A stretch of 64,000 nucleotides of DNA from Epiperipatus broadwayi (lineage: Eukaryota; Onychophora; Udeonychophora; Euonychophora; Peripatidae), in contig JAQFVV010006306.1 in NCBI GenBank assembly GCA_028023455.1, positions 1,639,001 to 1,703,000 on the forward strand, read 5' to 3'. Below, piece after piece: positions 36,259 to 48,016 of this stretch. The first letter of the stretch is position 1. Every line of letters starts with the position of its first letter. The notes beneath the pieces were generated by a model that made no database searches, had not been told where the DNA came from, and was given only the letters and a program-made list of their open reading frames with translations. The translations under genes and the position numbers were made by a program.

Positions 36259-38521
36259 TGTAACGATCCGGAGAAAGGGACTTAACGTAAACTGCACTAC
36301 GGGGCGCCATCTAGGCATTTGAACCTAGAAAAATTTATAAAGTAGGCAGATACGTAAGTCAAAAAAAAAATTTTTTTTTTTTTTTGCATTTTGCATCCGG
36401 TCGTTAGCCCATGTCACTAGCTCAGTGGAATAGCAGAGATTTAATAAGATAATCTAAGAGTATATATAAAAAAAAGAATAAAATAAGCCACTGCCAGTAA
36501 TTCACATACAAACATTTATTTATGCACATATATATAAGGTTTAAAATTACTTTAGTGATTTACATTTAATTTAACATTTAACATTATTTTTTTTTTACTT
36601 TGATTTTACTTTAATTTACATTGCATTACTATTATATTATAAATTTACATTTTTAATCAAGTTCGCACAGATGGGATTATATTAACCTGTTTAATATGTT
36701 GCTATAGATCGGTTACATAGATTTCAACGGTCAAAAACATTTCAAAGTAAACATAAACGATCAAAATACAAAGTTATTGATTACTGACAATTGCAGAGGG
36801 AAATATAAGAAACCCTCTAGTATTCATCGTAAGATACCTGCATCGTCACCAATAACTTAAAAGACATCCGAATAAATACCTTTTAGATACTCACCGTAAG
36901 GTATCAGTATTTGTCGAATGTCTATATATTTTGATCAAATATGAAACGCAAAACGAAGTTAACCGATAGCCAATCCATGCAAGCGTCTATAAACAACTTA
37001 AATTTAATAGTTTTATAGGATCGAGCCTGAATATACTATATAGATTTGCATTCTAAAATAAAATATTCTATCCCTATTTAACCCTAGGCAACACATTTCG
37101 CAATCAACCGGCGCCAATCCATCTGATACATTCATGTATTCAATGTAGCATGATACGACAACACAATTATATTGTCAGGAATGTACATCTGAACAATATG
37201 AAGAAAGAAAAACGACATTGACTCTCCACCCACAGGAATGTGACATCTGTGGGCAAGTAGATCAATAAACTAAAAACTCCATAGGAATGGGCTGCGGTCT
37301 TCTGCCGACTTACAAACCCATCCATAGGCAAACAGAGGGTGTGTGGCGTATTTTATAATCCTGCCCGTAGCGGATCTCATGCTTACACCTACTAATTACA
37401 TAAATATATCCAATCCATTGAACCAATTCAACCACGAAATGAACAACCCAAGATTACCCTCCCTTAATTATCTTTACAAATCGATACAGCCATTCACGCC
37501 CGACTCAAGTTTAACATTTTTTTTATAATTTATTTAACGGAAAACAGAAATCATAACAACTTAAAGAACAAAATTAAATAAATAAATAAATAAATGGAAA
37601 TGATTTTACAAATTAAATACATTAAATAAAATTATAACCAATTAATAAATATTGTTGGTCAGATAGAATAATATTAAAATCATTTTAAATATGAAAAGTT
37701 TTTAATTTACTGTTCATAAATTTTAAAGTTCTTACGGTTATTGAAATAGTTCATCCTATTATATTCCTGGCCGTTTAAACATGAATTCCCACGTCGTCCG
37801 AAGATTAGTATCCGGTTGATTTATTTATTTATCCTTTGGAGATTTTGTTTTTCGTGTAGTTGGTCCTCATTGTATAAACGATGGCCCATTTTTTTCTCTT
37901 TCTTAGCAGAACTGAAGGGATTGAAGCTGTGCGTCTTTTTCAATCCCCCCCAGCGCTAATACCTAGCTGTTACATCGTCAATAATCAATCAATTTCCAGT
38001 CACTAGTCACTGATTAATAATTTCCAAAATTTTCCTTTTATATTAATGTGAAGGATTGAATTTACATTACGTCATCGATGAGATGATCCTTTTCGTTGAG
38101 GTCCGATTCCATAGGGATTTCTTCTTATTTGCTAACAGTTTTTATTGTTTTCTTATCTGACAGGTGTTTTTACATTTAAATGCTGAAGGCTGGTTTACAT
38201 TTAACTAATTAACAATCATTTCCATTTCTAATTAATTACCCTGTTTTCCAAATCAAAAATATATTTAAAGACAGATTTAGAGATATAATTTTATCTCCAA
38301 ATCTTTTTAAAATTTAGTTTTAAAAATACCTTTTTCTTTAATAAAAATTTTATTTTAATAATTTTTATTATCTGTGCGACTTAATATATAAGAGTTTAAG
38401 ACGATATTTTAATTTCAATTTTTAATTTTTAAAGAAAGTTTTTAAATGCGAACTTTTTATTTTAACTTGTTTAATAATTATATATAAAAAAACAATGTAA
38501 CGAACGTCTGTGCTCGTTACA
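36259..38521 (-). mobile_element. LTR (family L1), copy 2, complete, 2263 bp
   Basis: Read on the minus strand it starts TGTAACGAGC and ends GGATCGTTACA, the TG...CA form, with TGTAACG/CGTTACA as short inverted ends. Its first 26 bases can fold into an 8-bp hairpin (TGTAACGA/TCGTTACA). A primer-binding site follows, which fixes the orientation. No gag or pol is found beyond it. Copies 1 and 3 are at 28183 and 11893. Confidence 0.75.
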
Positions 38522-39128
38522 TATCAGTAAAGTTACTTAAAAAAAAAATGATCAAAAAAAAAAATATTTTACTTAGGGTTAGTAATTACGGTATTAACAA
38601 AATTTACAAAATTATTACTAATTTACAAATTGACCAATTATTATCGACCATGGACTCGGAAAAATGGACAATGTTTGCTAAAATTTAAAAAAAATAAATG
38701 AGTATCAAGTTAGTTCGAATAATTAAGGAATATTTAAGTTAATAATAGTAAATATATAATAATCTTAGAGTTTTTAAAATGTCAAAACTCTCGATTATGT
38801 CTTATCGATTATATTGATATCCCAGCTCATAAGTCTAGAACATAGCGGAGCGTGACATACACAAAATAAATGTGTAAAATCAAAATAGAAAAACGAAATA
38901 AATAAGTGTATAAGGAAAGTGTTAATGAAAATAAAACTTTAGTAAATGATTTAAAATATGATTCCGTAATATAAATAAATATGTAAACTGATGTCCGTGA
39001 TGGTTTAAAAATAGTATCGTAAAACTAATATTTAATATGTTCATAAAGGTTTGAAAATAATTTGTGAGATCAGATTAATAATAAAAAATATATATATATA
39101 AAGGCAATCTAAGGTGTATTAAGAGTGT

Positions 39129-39710
39129 GTAAGTATGCATGGGTATATACGCGCACATACACTGTAATATTCGGTAAATACGATACCTTATGATGAGTAT
39201 CTTAAATGTATTTATCCAGATATCCTTTTAGGTTATTTTCTTGGTACTGCTGCACCTTATGGTGAGTGCAAAAAGGGGTTTATTTATTATAGATTCCCTG
39301 TAAGCAAGTCCAGTAATAACTCGATATCTAGAGTATTAGTAGGTGTAGAATTATGCTGCACATATACACATGTGTTAAATAAAGATGTTAGTAACGATTT
39401 ACAAATAATATTATAAGATTAGAAATAAAAGTATAAAGTCAGTCTAATGTGCTCTTCCGAGTAGGTAAGTATGCATGGGTATATACGCGCACATACACTG
39501 TAATATTCGGTAAATACGATACCTTATGATGAGTATCTTAAATGTATTTATCCAGATATCCTTTTAGGTTATTTTCTTGGTACTGCTGCACCTTATGGTG
39601 AGTGCAAAAAGGGATGTATTTATTATAGATTCCCTGTGAGCAAGTCCAGTAATAACTCGATATCTAGAATATTAGTAGGTGTAGAATTATGCTGCACGTA
39701 TACACATGTG
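39129..39710. repeat. Two near-identical 246-bp direct repeats, 90 bases apart
   Basis: 39129-39374 and 39465-39710 differ at only a handful of positions. Both begin GTAAGTATGCATGGGTATAT and end TACACATGTG, and contain ATACCTTATGATGAGTATC and GCACCTTATGGTGAGTGCA. The high identity contrasts with the decayed surroundings and points to a recent duplication. No ORF. Confidence 0.9.
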
Positions 39711-39821
39711 TAGGAATTATCTAAAATAAAAAAAAATTAATAAATCTTTATAGTCAACAATTAAAATTGCAAGAGATAAAATGGTCAAAAATGACGCATT
39801 TTACTCTAAAACGGAGGGGGG

Positions 39822-41062
39822 TGTAATGTGCCAATGCCAAATTGGCACATGTATATAAAATAATTTTGGATAAAAATTATTATCAAAATCTTTCGGAAAA
39901 AAGAATTTGAAAGTTACAATTAATTACTTTAAAGAGGGGAGAGGGAGTTTTCCTATAAAAAACAAAAAAACAAACTAAGAGTTTCATAAAAGTTAAAGAG
40001 TATTATTATTATAAATTAAAAGTTTAAAAAAAATATAAAAATCTCTTTTCATTCCAGTTTATTATAATAGATTATATTAGTGCGTGCAAATGTAAACAAA
40101 AGTATGCATGTAAGATATATACAAAAAATAAATAAATAAAGAAATGAAATGTATTTCAAAAGAAACACAGTGGTGGACTGCTAATTAAAGATATGAAAAC
40201 AACACATTTTAAAATAGCTACTACTAATCAAATATTCAATCGAAAAACACGTTGTCATATAATTAATCTAAAGGAATTTCGACAACACGTATTGCCGGAG
40301 GATATTAAGACAAAAACACTTCGCAGGTATAAATAGACTTTTTTTCGTTTTATCATTCAGTCAGTTGGAGTTTGAAATTCAGTCTAATTTTACTGTGTCA
40401 GTTTACAGAAATGCAGTGCTGAAAAGCTTTTGGAAATATACGCTTGTGCTCCAGCCTTTTAGTCCCATAAGATCATCAAAACCTGCCTGAGAAATAATGT
40501 CTGGATAACAACACAGAAACCCTCCGTCAAAACGTGCAGCTGTCTCCAAGAAGAAACCAACGGATTACCATAAATTCTCTTCCATAAACAAAATCTAACC
40601 GGTTAGATACAATCCATCAGAAGCAGCAGAAGTAGCCACCGACAAGAAAAAAAATCCTAGGTATCTGTTTTATTATTATTTACAAGTAGTAGTCACCACT
40701 GTAATCCGTAAATATTGAAGATTAACATTATATGAACTCTATCATACATAAAAGGAACTATTGATGTGTGTGCGTGAGTTTCAAATGTTGTTAATGCCTT
40801 ATTATTATTTTTGCGAATGAGAGTTAATTTAAATGTCTAAGATTATGTTGCTTGTTCATGAAATATCCTATCATATGTTAATTTAAAAAAAAAAAAAAAA
40901 AAAAATGTGCGTGTGTGAAATTTGGATTTATAAAATGTTTAGAATGCGTTTATGTTGGTTAGTAAATTATATTTAAACTTAATTGATGTTGATTGAAATA
41001 AATTATCTTTAAAATTAAACTTGATCTGTCGGTCAATTCTTTTTATCAATCTCTTATTAACA
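39822..41062 (+). mobile_element. Candidate LTR of a second retrotransposon family, preceded by a polypurine tract
   Basis: A purine run AAAACGGAGGGGGG (39808-39821) is followed at once by TGTAATG, the usual start of a 3' LTR. A perfect 10-bp hairpin (ATGTGCCAAT/ATTGGCACAT) lies at 39826-39850. A TATA box TATAAATA at 40328 is 31 bases before a TCAGTCAG initiator near 40357, and AATAAA lies at about 40997. The proposed end, TTAACA at 41062, is inferred. Only one copy is seen in the window, so the right border is unproven. Confidence 0.5.
40328..40364 (+). promoter_or_regulatory. Core promoter inside the candidate LTR (TATA box and initiator)
   Basis: TATAAATA at 40328-40335, then TCAGTCAG starting at 40357, a spacing of about 30 bases, as expected for an RNA polymerase II start with an insect/mollusc-style TCAGT initiator. 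Confidence 0.5.
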
Positions 41063-41450
41063 ATAAATATCATTGATTAAAATTAGACTGGGCTGGTTAA
41101 GGGAATTGTTTCGAGCGCTGGATTATGAGCCTACTACCCGAATATGTTAGTCTTCAGACTAGCTGGCGCCCCGGGGTTTACCCCGAAACAAATAAAGTAT
41201 TTGGATGGTAGGGGTTTGAATCTAGCAGCCGAGATGGGCCATTGTTGATAGTTAAAGCTATTAATAAGATCTCCCATTTTGCTCGAACGTGCCGGTTCGT
41301 TCACCTAACCTTTATAATATTAAAAATGTATTATGAAGGAGTTTGAAACCGGCCAAAACTTATATATACGTATAAGTAGGTGGTTTCAGCGGTTCGACCC
41401 GGTACAGTATATAATATAATATTAACTCATCTATGCACTTTACGACTGTT

Positions 41451-41762
41451 TCCCAATGCTTTAATTACCACCCTCTTTGTAAGTTTCGATTGCCCCAGCA
41501 ATCTTCTTCAGAACTACAACATAATACAAATATATACATATAAATATACATGAGCATATAATTTACATTCTATATATACATCTTATAATCATCATTTATT
41601 TAATACCTCTTAAACATTATTATATATTATATATGTCACCCTTTTTACATTCTATATTTATCAAAACCTCCTATAATCATATATATCGTATTTTCATTTT
41701 ACTCTTATTATTCTTTTAAATACTTAATTCTAACTTAATATCTTTTATACTTTACAAAAAAA
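41451..41762 (-). mobile_element. Penelope-like terminal segment with hammerhead-like motif
   Basis: Matches 60075-60480 along its length (CCCCAGCAATCTTCTTCAGA, then TACAAATA, CATATAATTT, CTTATAATCAT and TCATATATAT blocks). It lies downstream of the Penelope-like reverse transcriptase remnant on the same strand, separated by a mariner remnant. Confidence 0.6.
41483..41511 (-). ncRNA. Hammerhead-like ribozyme core motif, copy 6
   Basis: CTGAAGA, stem GATTGC/GCAATC, then GAAAC on the minus strand. It is the copy best linked to a Penelope-like coding remnant. Confidence 0.55.
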
Positions 41763-41764
41763 TA

Positions 41765-42259
41765 TACGTGTGGAAGTGTACATTAGTGGCTACTGTCGCC
41801 TTCAAAGTAGCCCCTTTATGCATTTATATAATGATATTTCTGGAAGCATACCAGGAACTCATTTTCAGGAATACTGTCGAGAAGCTGTCTCACATTCTTT
41901 TGGATATCAGTTATAGTAAAAAATCTTCGCCCTTTCAGCAATTGTTAATTTTTTGGAAATAACCAAAAATCACAGAGAGTTAAGTTGGGTGAATAGGCAA
42001 AAGTCTAGTTGTGCAATTGATTTTTTGGGATCCAAAAATCTCTCTCAATGAGCGCACTACTCACCCATTTTTATGACAAAGCGTACACATGGATATTTAT
42101 TATCTTCTCAATAGCTAACTAAGTCTGTGAGCTTAAAATTTACACGTGTTTAGCTTAAACATGTTCAAACATGAATGTTTAATAGGCATGTAATTTCGAT
42201 ATAATCAGGTCATGGGTGACACCATATGGCCATTCCAGGAATTAAATTGTCACACCTTG
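41765..42259 (-). pseudogene. mariner transposase remnant, C-terminal end, with 5' terminal repeat
   Basis: Minus-strand translation gives YSPNLTLCDFWLFPKN, then GRRFFTITDIQKNV, a segment like IPENEFLVCFQKYH and GYFEGD. These are the YSPDLAPCDFWLFPKLK and GDYFEGD blocks near the end of mariner transposases; the Asp of PCDFW is the third catalytic acid, kept here as LCDFW. Stops interrupt the frame. The 5' TIR at 42231-42259 sits only about 250 bp upstream, so most of the ORF is deleted. The 3' TIR is probably the one at 36159. Confidence 0.8.
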
Positions 42260-42299
42260 TAATGCTGAAGTATTTATAGAATCAGATATAGAAAAATGG

Positions 42300-43132
42300 A
42301 GATAATAAAACACATGTCAGCTCAACGATTATTAAAGAGGCTGCATTGAGTATAAACATATAAAAGCTTTGCACAAACTTTTACACACACTAAAAAGTAG
42401 AACAGATAAAATTACAAATAGTAAAAAGATATCAATAGGAAGAGCAGTTCTGGTTTGTAAGCTATTATCACCATTTAATCTTTTCCTTACAATAGACAAT
42501 GCTTCTTCACGTGGTACACTCGTGAATAAACTTTCCACATCAAAGCTTACCAGAAAGTTAGTTTTTTCAATTTTCATGTTCTTGATTATTTCTACAAGGT
42601 GTCTAGAATCCCTGACAAATGACTGGGTCTTGTATGCTGAAGGACTTAGAACTTTGAAAAGAAATCTTGACAAATTTTGGTGAGATGAATTTCAATAGGT
42701 CTTAATGGAACATGATCCTTTTGGATTTTAGGTAGACCACAAGGATAAAGAATCTTACTGAAATATGATATTTTACTTTTTTTTCTGAATCAGTGAAGTA
42801 CTCTGATGCATTCTGAGTAATGCTTGTAACTTTGTTTCTGCACTCGGTATCGAATTTTTTGCCACTTTTCTGTATTGGCCTGCGGTGAGGAGTTCTTGTA
42901 TTTTGTTGTCATAATCAGTTGTTTCCATTACAACTGTTGCATCGCCTTTGTCAGCAGGGAGAATAATTATAGATTTATCTACTTTGAGAGATTTAATTGC
43001 TTTCCTCTCACCATAGGATATGTTTGACTTCAATTTTTGTTGCTTGTCAAGTGTTCTTTTTATTCTCCAGCATAATTCTGCTGCTTCTTCTAAAGGCAAT
43101 TTTTGAGTGACTTTTTCAGTGGCTGCCATTAT
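42300..43132 (-). pseudogene. Penelope-like element reverse transcriptase, broken
   Basis: Retroelement protein that copies RNA into DNA at the target site. Three minus-strand pieces are readable in order. At 43129-42773 (118 codons): an N-terminal region with KSLKVDKSIIILPADKGDAT and DYDNKI, the conserved Penelope block before the catalytic core. At about 42745-42690, in another frame: LYPCGLPKIQKDHVPLRPI, the GLPKIHK...PLRPI motif. At 42673-42332: LVSFDVESLFTSVP and REEAL, the motif with the first catalytic Asp region. After that the frame is lost. The YADD box and any GIY-YIG nuclease are absent. Frameshifts and truncation next to a mariner TIR show it is dead. Confidence 0.88.
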
Positions 43133-43215
43133 ATCTAATAAATTATTACTTAATTATTTAAGTACAAGGATAAGAAGGCCACTCTTATCTTTTCAAAGTC
43201 TCTATTTTGTGCTTG

Positions 43216-43322
43216 GGTTTGAGAGTATCCTCTGTACTGTAACGGTAAGAAAAGTAGAGCTGCTTTAACCTAACCTAGAGATGCAGATAGAGGGGGTTCG
43301 AACCTCACCTACTCCTCTAGAT
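43216..43322 (+). repeat. tRNA-like SINE head or decayed tRNA (type II arm?)
   Basis: A GAGTA...TACTC pair frames a stretch with CTGTACTGTAACGGTAAG (A-box-like) and GGGGTTCGAACCTC (a good B box). A variable-arm-like hairpin lies between. The anticodon cannot be set. No known tRNA is matched with confidence. Confidence 0.35.
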
Positions 43323-45916
43323 TGCTACTAAGCGACTTACTCCCCAAACCTCACTAGAATTTAATCTTAATGTATGCCCGGTGGTCAGGGAGAGAAGAGA
43401 CCACGAAAAGGAAATTTTACATATATAATGATCAGATGTACATACGTATGTTACAAAAGAAAACAATACTAAGTGGTTTTATTTATAGTGAATGAAAGAT
43501 AACACAAACTTTTATTATTTACATTAAAAGAATTCATACAATGTTTTATTAATAGTGTCACAGGCTATTTTCACTGCAACCGGATAGACATATTTGAAAG
43601 ATCCATTGATCGTAATGATAAGAACAGACAAAATTTTACATTATCATTTCTTTCTTTAAAATATTCCAGCCAATGGAAGTGTTACGTAAAAGATATCAAG
43701 AGAGAGAGAGAGATGATTCATTAACTCTGTGGTTGGAGAACATAGAAATAAATAGGTGGTCAAACTCAACTAAACACTTTGGACAGGTTTAAATCCCCAC
43801 CCTACTTATGATTTAAGAAGAATGATAAAGTGACCCCAACAGGAATTTCCAGCCATAATTGAAACATTTCGATGATATTTTGAGAAAGATTTCCTAATAA
43901 ATATAAATATATAAGACCATGCACACAGGCGATAGCATATAGTGGGCTATGAGGCTAGAGACATAACAGTTACCAAGAGGTTAACACAAGACCGGATAGC
44001 TCTCCGTCTCTAAACTAGGTTAGAGAGAAAAATGGAATCCGTTCGCTAAACGCGTGACCCGGATTCAGGATCGGAGTTTTTTGTTGCTTATGTCCAGTTA
44101 CGTACATTTAAGGAACTGAGACCGACATGAGATCCCGAACAATTTATTTATTTTTCAGAAGGTCCGAATGTAGGTATGTTAACCTAAGCAAACTTGGCAA
44201 AAGAAGCACTGTAATTTATGCTGAGCGGCCCAGTAGATCACCCGAGGCACGATACCATATAAATACGGTCAACGACCTTTAAATTTAAAAAAAAAAACCT
44301 CTGCAAAATATATATCTTAGGAAAGCTCAACTATCACTGAAAATCCGCAGAAAAATAGTAACTTCACCTTTATAAAATTTGAATTAATAAAAAGAACAAG
44401 TGGGCGAATATTTTATTTATTTAGTTGAAATTTAACCCACTAAGCCAATGCTATTTAATAATTTTTTAATACATATAGTCAAAATGTACTCTCTCTTAGT
44501 ACTAAAATATAAATGCGAACGTTTTATTTCACACTCTTTAAAATATAACTTTAAATTTGTAACCCTTCATTGACTAAAATATACTGGCATTTGATAAGGA
44601 TCTTTCTTTTATATGTATATAAAAAACTAAGTTAAAGTTTGGAAAGTTTTATAATAGAATATCTAGCAATTTAAATCTTGATTTTAAAATAAGAGTTTTG
44701 CACTTTCTATGATTTGCTTCCTTTTCTTTCTAAATAAATAGTTATATAAAATATATAGCTTAATTACGGGAGTATAATGGCAGAAAGTTAAACGAAGCAT
44801 TTTTCAATTAAACTAATAAGAACAATGGCCGCCATTATATATAATAACCCCTCCCATTACGATATAAAAAAAAAAGAAAAGAAAGCAATTAATGAAATAT
44901 AATTTCACAAGATTCGAATACATAGATTTAAAAAAACATATATATATAGAAAAGCATAAATATACATTGAAATTGCAAATTACAAAGATATTTTAATAAT
45001 TTATGGGAACGTTACCAGTAACTAGATGGGTGGGTCAAAATGAGTTCATTTGATGTTTCCCCGCAGGTCTTCTCGGTTCTTCAAATTTGTTTTTCCATGT
45101 TTTTGAGAGCAGATTTTCACGGATACAGGGCAGATACTTTTGTTCTCTGGCTGGCTTACATGATTACGACTCCTGCATCAGGAACAGCTAAGGAGAGCGA
45201 AGGCAAAGAAGTTACCCCTGCATTTTTGCAGAGCAACACATTTCTGGATTCTTTTATTTATATGCTGAAAGAATAGAGTGCAGCTTGAAGTAAGTACAGC
45301 AAGCAAGAGTTCGCTATATTGTCCAATCTTTCAGCAAAATTTCTTCCAACAAAATTCTTAAGATTTCTCTCTGACCTTCAGCACAGGTTACCAGCAAGCA
45401 TAAGACCAAGAACAAAAGAAAAGTTCTTTATTTATACCCTTTTTCCATTATGTTTTTAATCTGCTAATTAGTAGCGAATCATGCCCGTTGTTTCAAATTT
45501 TTCCTGTTATCTATTTTTATCTAATTCAGAAAAATGTTTTACTAATTAAATTCCTTTTCCTAATGGATTCTATTTAATTAAGAAATTCATCGAATTCTAC
45601 CAAATATATTTTAAAAATAATTGCAATTATAATTTTAACTTTCTATATTTTATTTTATTAAATCTTTTAATTTAGGCAACTATTTGAGAAAACGATAAAT
45701 TTAGTTTGAAAAAGAAACATACATTCACTGTGGTTGGACTTAGGGTCTTAGTTAGTTCACAGTGAATGGTGAAGCCAGCATATATATTTATATATATATA
45801 TGCACAGCTTCGGTACTTAACTAAACATGTTCAGATATTAAAACAACATTACAGTGTAGAGTGTTAATCCCTTCTGATTTCTTTTTTAAAAAAAAGACAT
45901 TTGTTTTGCATATTAT
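43323..45916. other. Intergenic stretch without a recognised gene
   Basis: AT-rich DNA with a short (GA)n run near 43700. The part 45030-45470 is less AT-rich. Its plus strand has a 78-codon open frame (45040-45276) without a known motif. On its minus strand ATAAATAAAAGAATCC and GGGTATAAATAAAG look like LTR promoter or polyadenylation signals. Either reading is unproven. Confidence 0.4.
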
Positions 45917-47647
45917 CATGTTGGTAATCATCTGAAATCCAGGCATGGCCGCTTAGCGTTGATGCTATACAAAATCAATCAAATGTAACATTACCGGGTC
46001 GCCGCAACTTTTTTTATAGAACATGATTTTTTTTTTTTTGATTGAACAAATTTTTATTTCATTTATAACATGATTTCTTTTTTATTAAACAAATTTTTAT
46101 ATTCATTTTTGTTGGGTTTTTTTAACCTGACATTTTTCTTTATTCAACAAATTTTGGTAATTTAATTTTGTGTTTATTTTTCTGAATTTTAACAACTTTG
46201 GACTGTTTCACAATGAAAAAACTTGTTTTAACCCCGCCGAAAAAATATAATGGTACAATTATTTGGGACTTGTTTCGACTTTGTTCTACCTTTTTTTTTT
46301 TTTTGGTTGACTAAATTGTTTTTCTTCTTATTATTAAATCAAAAGTAACTTTTGTGTTGTTGGGGGTTCAAAAATTGTTTTGAAACCCCCACCCTTGGAT
46401 CAATAATTGTAACAAAAAGTCAATAACTTTTTTTTTTTTTTTAAACAACTTTTTACTTTTATTTATATTTCGTTTGAATTAGCCTTTTTTTTTTTTTGGC
46501 TTTTACAATAAACAGCTTTTTTGGGTCTTTCGTACTGTTATTATTAACAAAAAGTAAACAAAAATAGTCATTTATTTTAACCCCACTTGTTTTAACCCTG
46601 CTGAAAAAATATAATGCAATTATTTGGGAATTGTTTCAAATTTTTTCTACCTTTTTTTTTTTTGGTTGACCAAATTGTTTTTCTTCTTATTAAATCAAAA
46701 GTAACTTTTGTGTTTTTTGGGGGTAAAAAATTGTTTTCAAACCCCCACTCCCACATTCGGAAAAATAATTGTAACAAAAAGTCAATAATTTCTCTTTTTT
46801 TGCAACAACTTTTTCTCACTTTTTACTTTTATTTATATTTCGTTTGAATTACCTTTTTTTTTTTTTGCCTTCTACAATAAACTGCTTTTTTGGGGGGCTT
46901 TCATACTTTGTTATTATTAACAAAAAGTCAACAAAAATAGTCATTTATTTTAACCCCGCTGAAAAAAGATAATCCAAATACTTGTCAATTTCTAATGAAA
47001 TAAAAAAAAAAAAAAAGTACACAAACTTTGGACTTTTTGAACTTATTTATTATTTTATTGCTGTAATAAAAACAGTCTGGTATTTGGGAGGACATTATGT
47101 GCCTGAAAAAAGGACACAGTCTCCCTCACTTTCTGTACTCGGCAATTCTGAAAAGTTGAAAAATTGCACGTTCTTCTCAGACCTTTTATTGGTCTCGTAT
47201 ATTTTCCATGCTGAACGTGACTTAGCGCGTGAGCTTTGTCGAAGCATGTTCGAACATACCCTTTGCCAATTTTTTACATATTAACATTTTTTAGGGAAGG
47301 GTGGGGACCATATGACAATTATTAGTAATTAACATTATTTAAATATAAATGACATTACTCTATTATGGAGATTTGAAAAGTTGTACCGACTTGAAATTAA
47401 AACACCCTCAAGCGATACGGTAATCAGCTATGAATAGAACAAATAAACACATAAATAGTTTCGAAGCATAAAACAGGCCGTAATATTTTTGTGCAATATC
47501 ATGTAAAGCGGCCTGCAATGGGTTAATACAATATAAATGTTGTATTAGCCGTAAGGCCAGCCGCAGTAAATGACATTTTTATGTGTTTTGACACATAAAC
47601 AACGCCATCAGACGGCCGTGCTCGGATTTCAGATGATTACCATCATG
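45917..47647. mobile_element. Non-autonomous TIR DNA element, 1.7 kb
   Basis: The ends are 37-bp inverted repeats: CATGTTGGTAATCATCTGAA on the left, CATGATGGTAATCATCTGAA read from the right, each continuing to ATCC(A/G)(G/A)GCA(T/C)GGCCG. The inner side of the right TIR (ATGTGTTTTGACAC) resembles the element at 1478-2596. No transposase is seen. It ends 190 bases downstream of the ABCD4 stop codon. Confidence 0.75.
46225..46975. repeat. Tandem repeat inside the TIR element, two units of about 360 bp plus a partial unit
   Basis: Unit starts at about 46231, 46596 and 46955 share CC(C/T)GC(C/T)GAAAAAA. Within units: CAATTATTTGGGA, TTGGTTGAC(T/C)AAATTG, AAATCAAAAGTAACTTTTGT, AACAAAAAGTCAATAA and CGTTTGAATTA. 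Long poly-T tracts sit at fixed places. Confidence 0.8.
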
Positions 47648-47837
47648 TCAAACCAACATTCTATAAGACTTCAATTATTTAAGCGTGATGAAATTGAAGT
47701 ATTTATATAAATCATGTCTAATGGCACACATTTGCAAGAATGAATTATGAATATTAAATTTTGCTATTATAATTGATTGCTAATATATCTTTAAATAAAA
47801 ACATAATAAGATACAATAGAAAAACTAACTTTTAAAA

Positions 47838-48016
47838 CTACTTCAAGTTAGTGAAATTCCAGCCACTTTGGCCATTTAATTCCAAATGGCAATCATGATA
47901 ATCTTTTAGAGTTGTATGATGACCAACACTGATTACGGTAATACCAAAATTATGACAATGTTCGTACAGCGTTCTTTCCACAGATACTTCCAAAGCACTG
48001 GTTGCTTCATCTAGAA
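47838..48016 (-). CDS. ABCD4: ABCD4-type lysosomal cobalamin transporter, last coding exon
   Basis: The final coding exon, 179 bases, ending in TAG. It opens with acceptor TTTTCAG and, after a codon split with the previous exon, encodes LDEATSAL (Walker B glutamate and D-loop), then VERTLYEHCHNFGITVISVG and HH, where the first H is the H-loop histidine, and ends near LELNGQSGWNFTNLK. Family knowledge: ABCD4 is a peroxisomal-family half transporter that works in the lysosome with LMBD1 to release vitamin B12. The ISVGH form and the short tail fit ABCD4 better than ABCD1-3, which have LDECTSA and SITHR. No clear AATAAA follows; a TATAAA variant lies near 47702. A TIR element starts 190 bases further on. 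Confidence 0.92.

Noticed and set aside
39129-39710. The 246-bp repeat pair as the two LTRs of a very short LTR element
   Set aside because: The second copy does not start with TG, only about 90 bases separate the copies, and no primer site or purine tract lies between them.
42369-42683. Plus-strand open frame opposite the Penelope reverse transcriptase
   Set aside because: It is the reverse-strand shadow of the RT segment carrying SFDVESLFTSVP.
45040-45276. A 78-codon plus-strand open frame as a small gene
   Set aside because: No domain, no second exon found, and the minus strand has LTR-like signals over the same bases. It is recorded only as an unassigned region.
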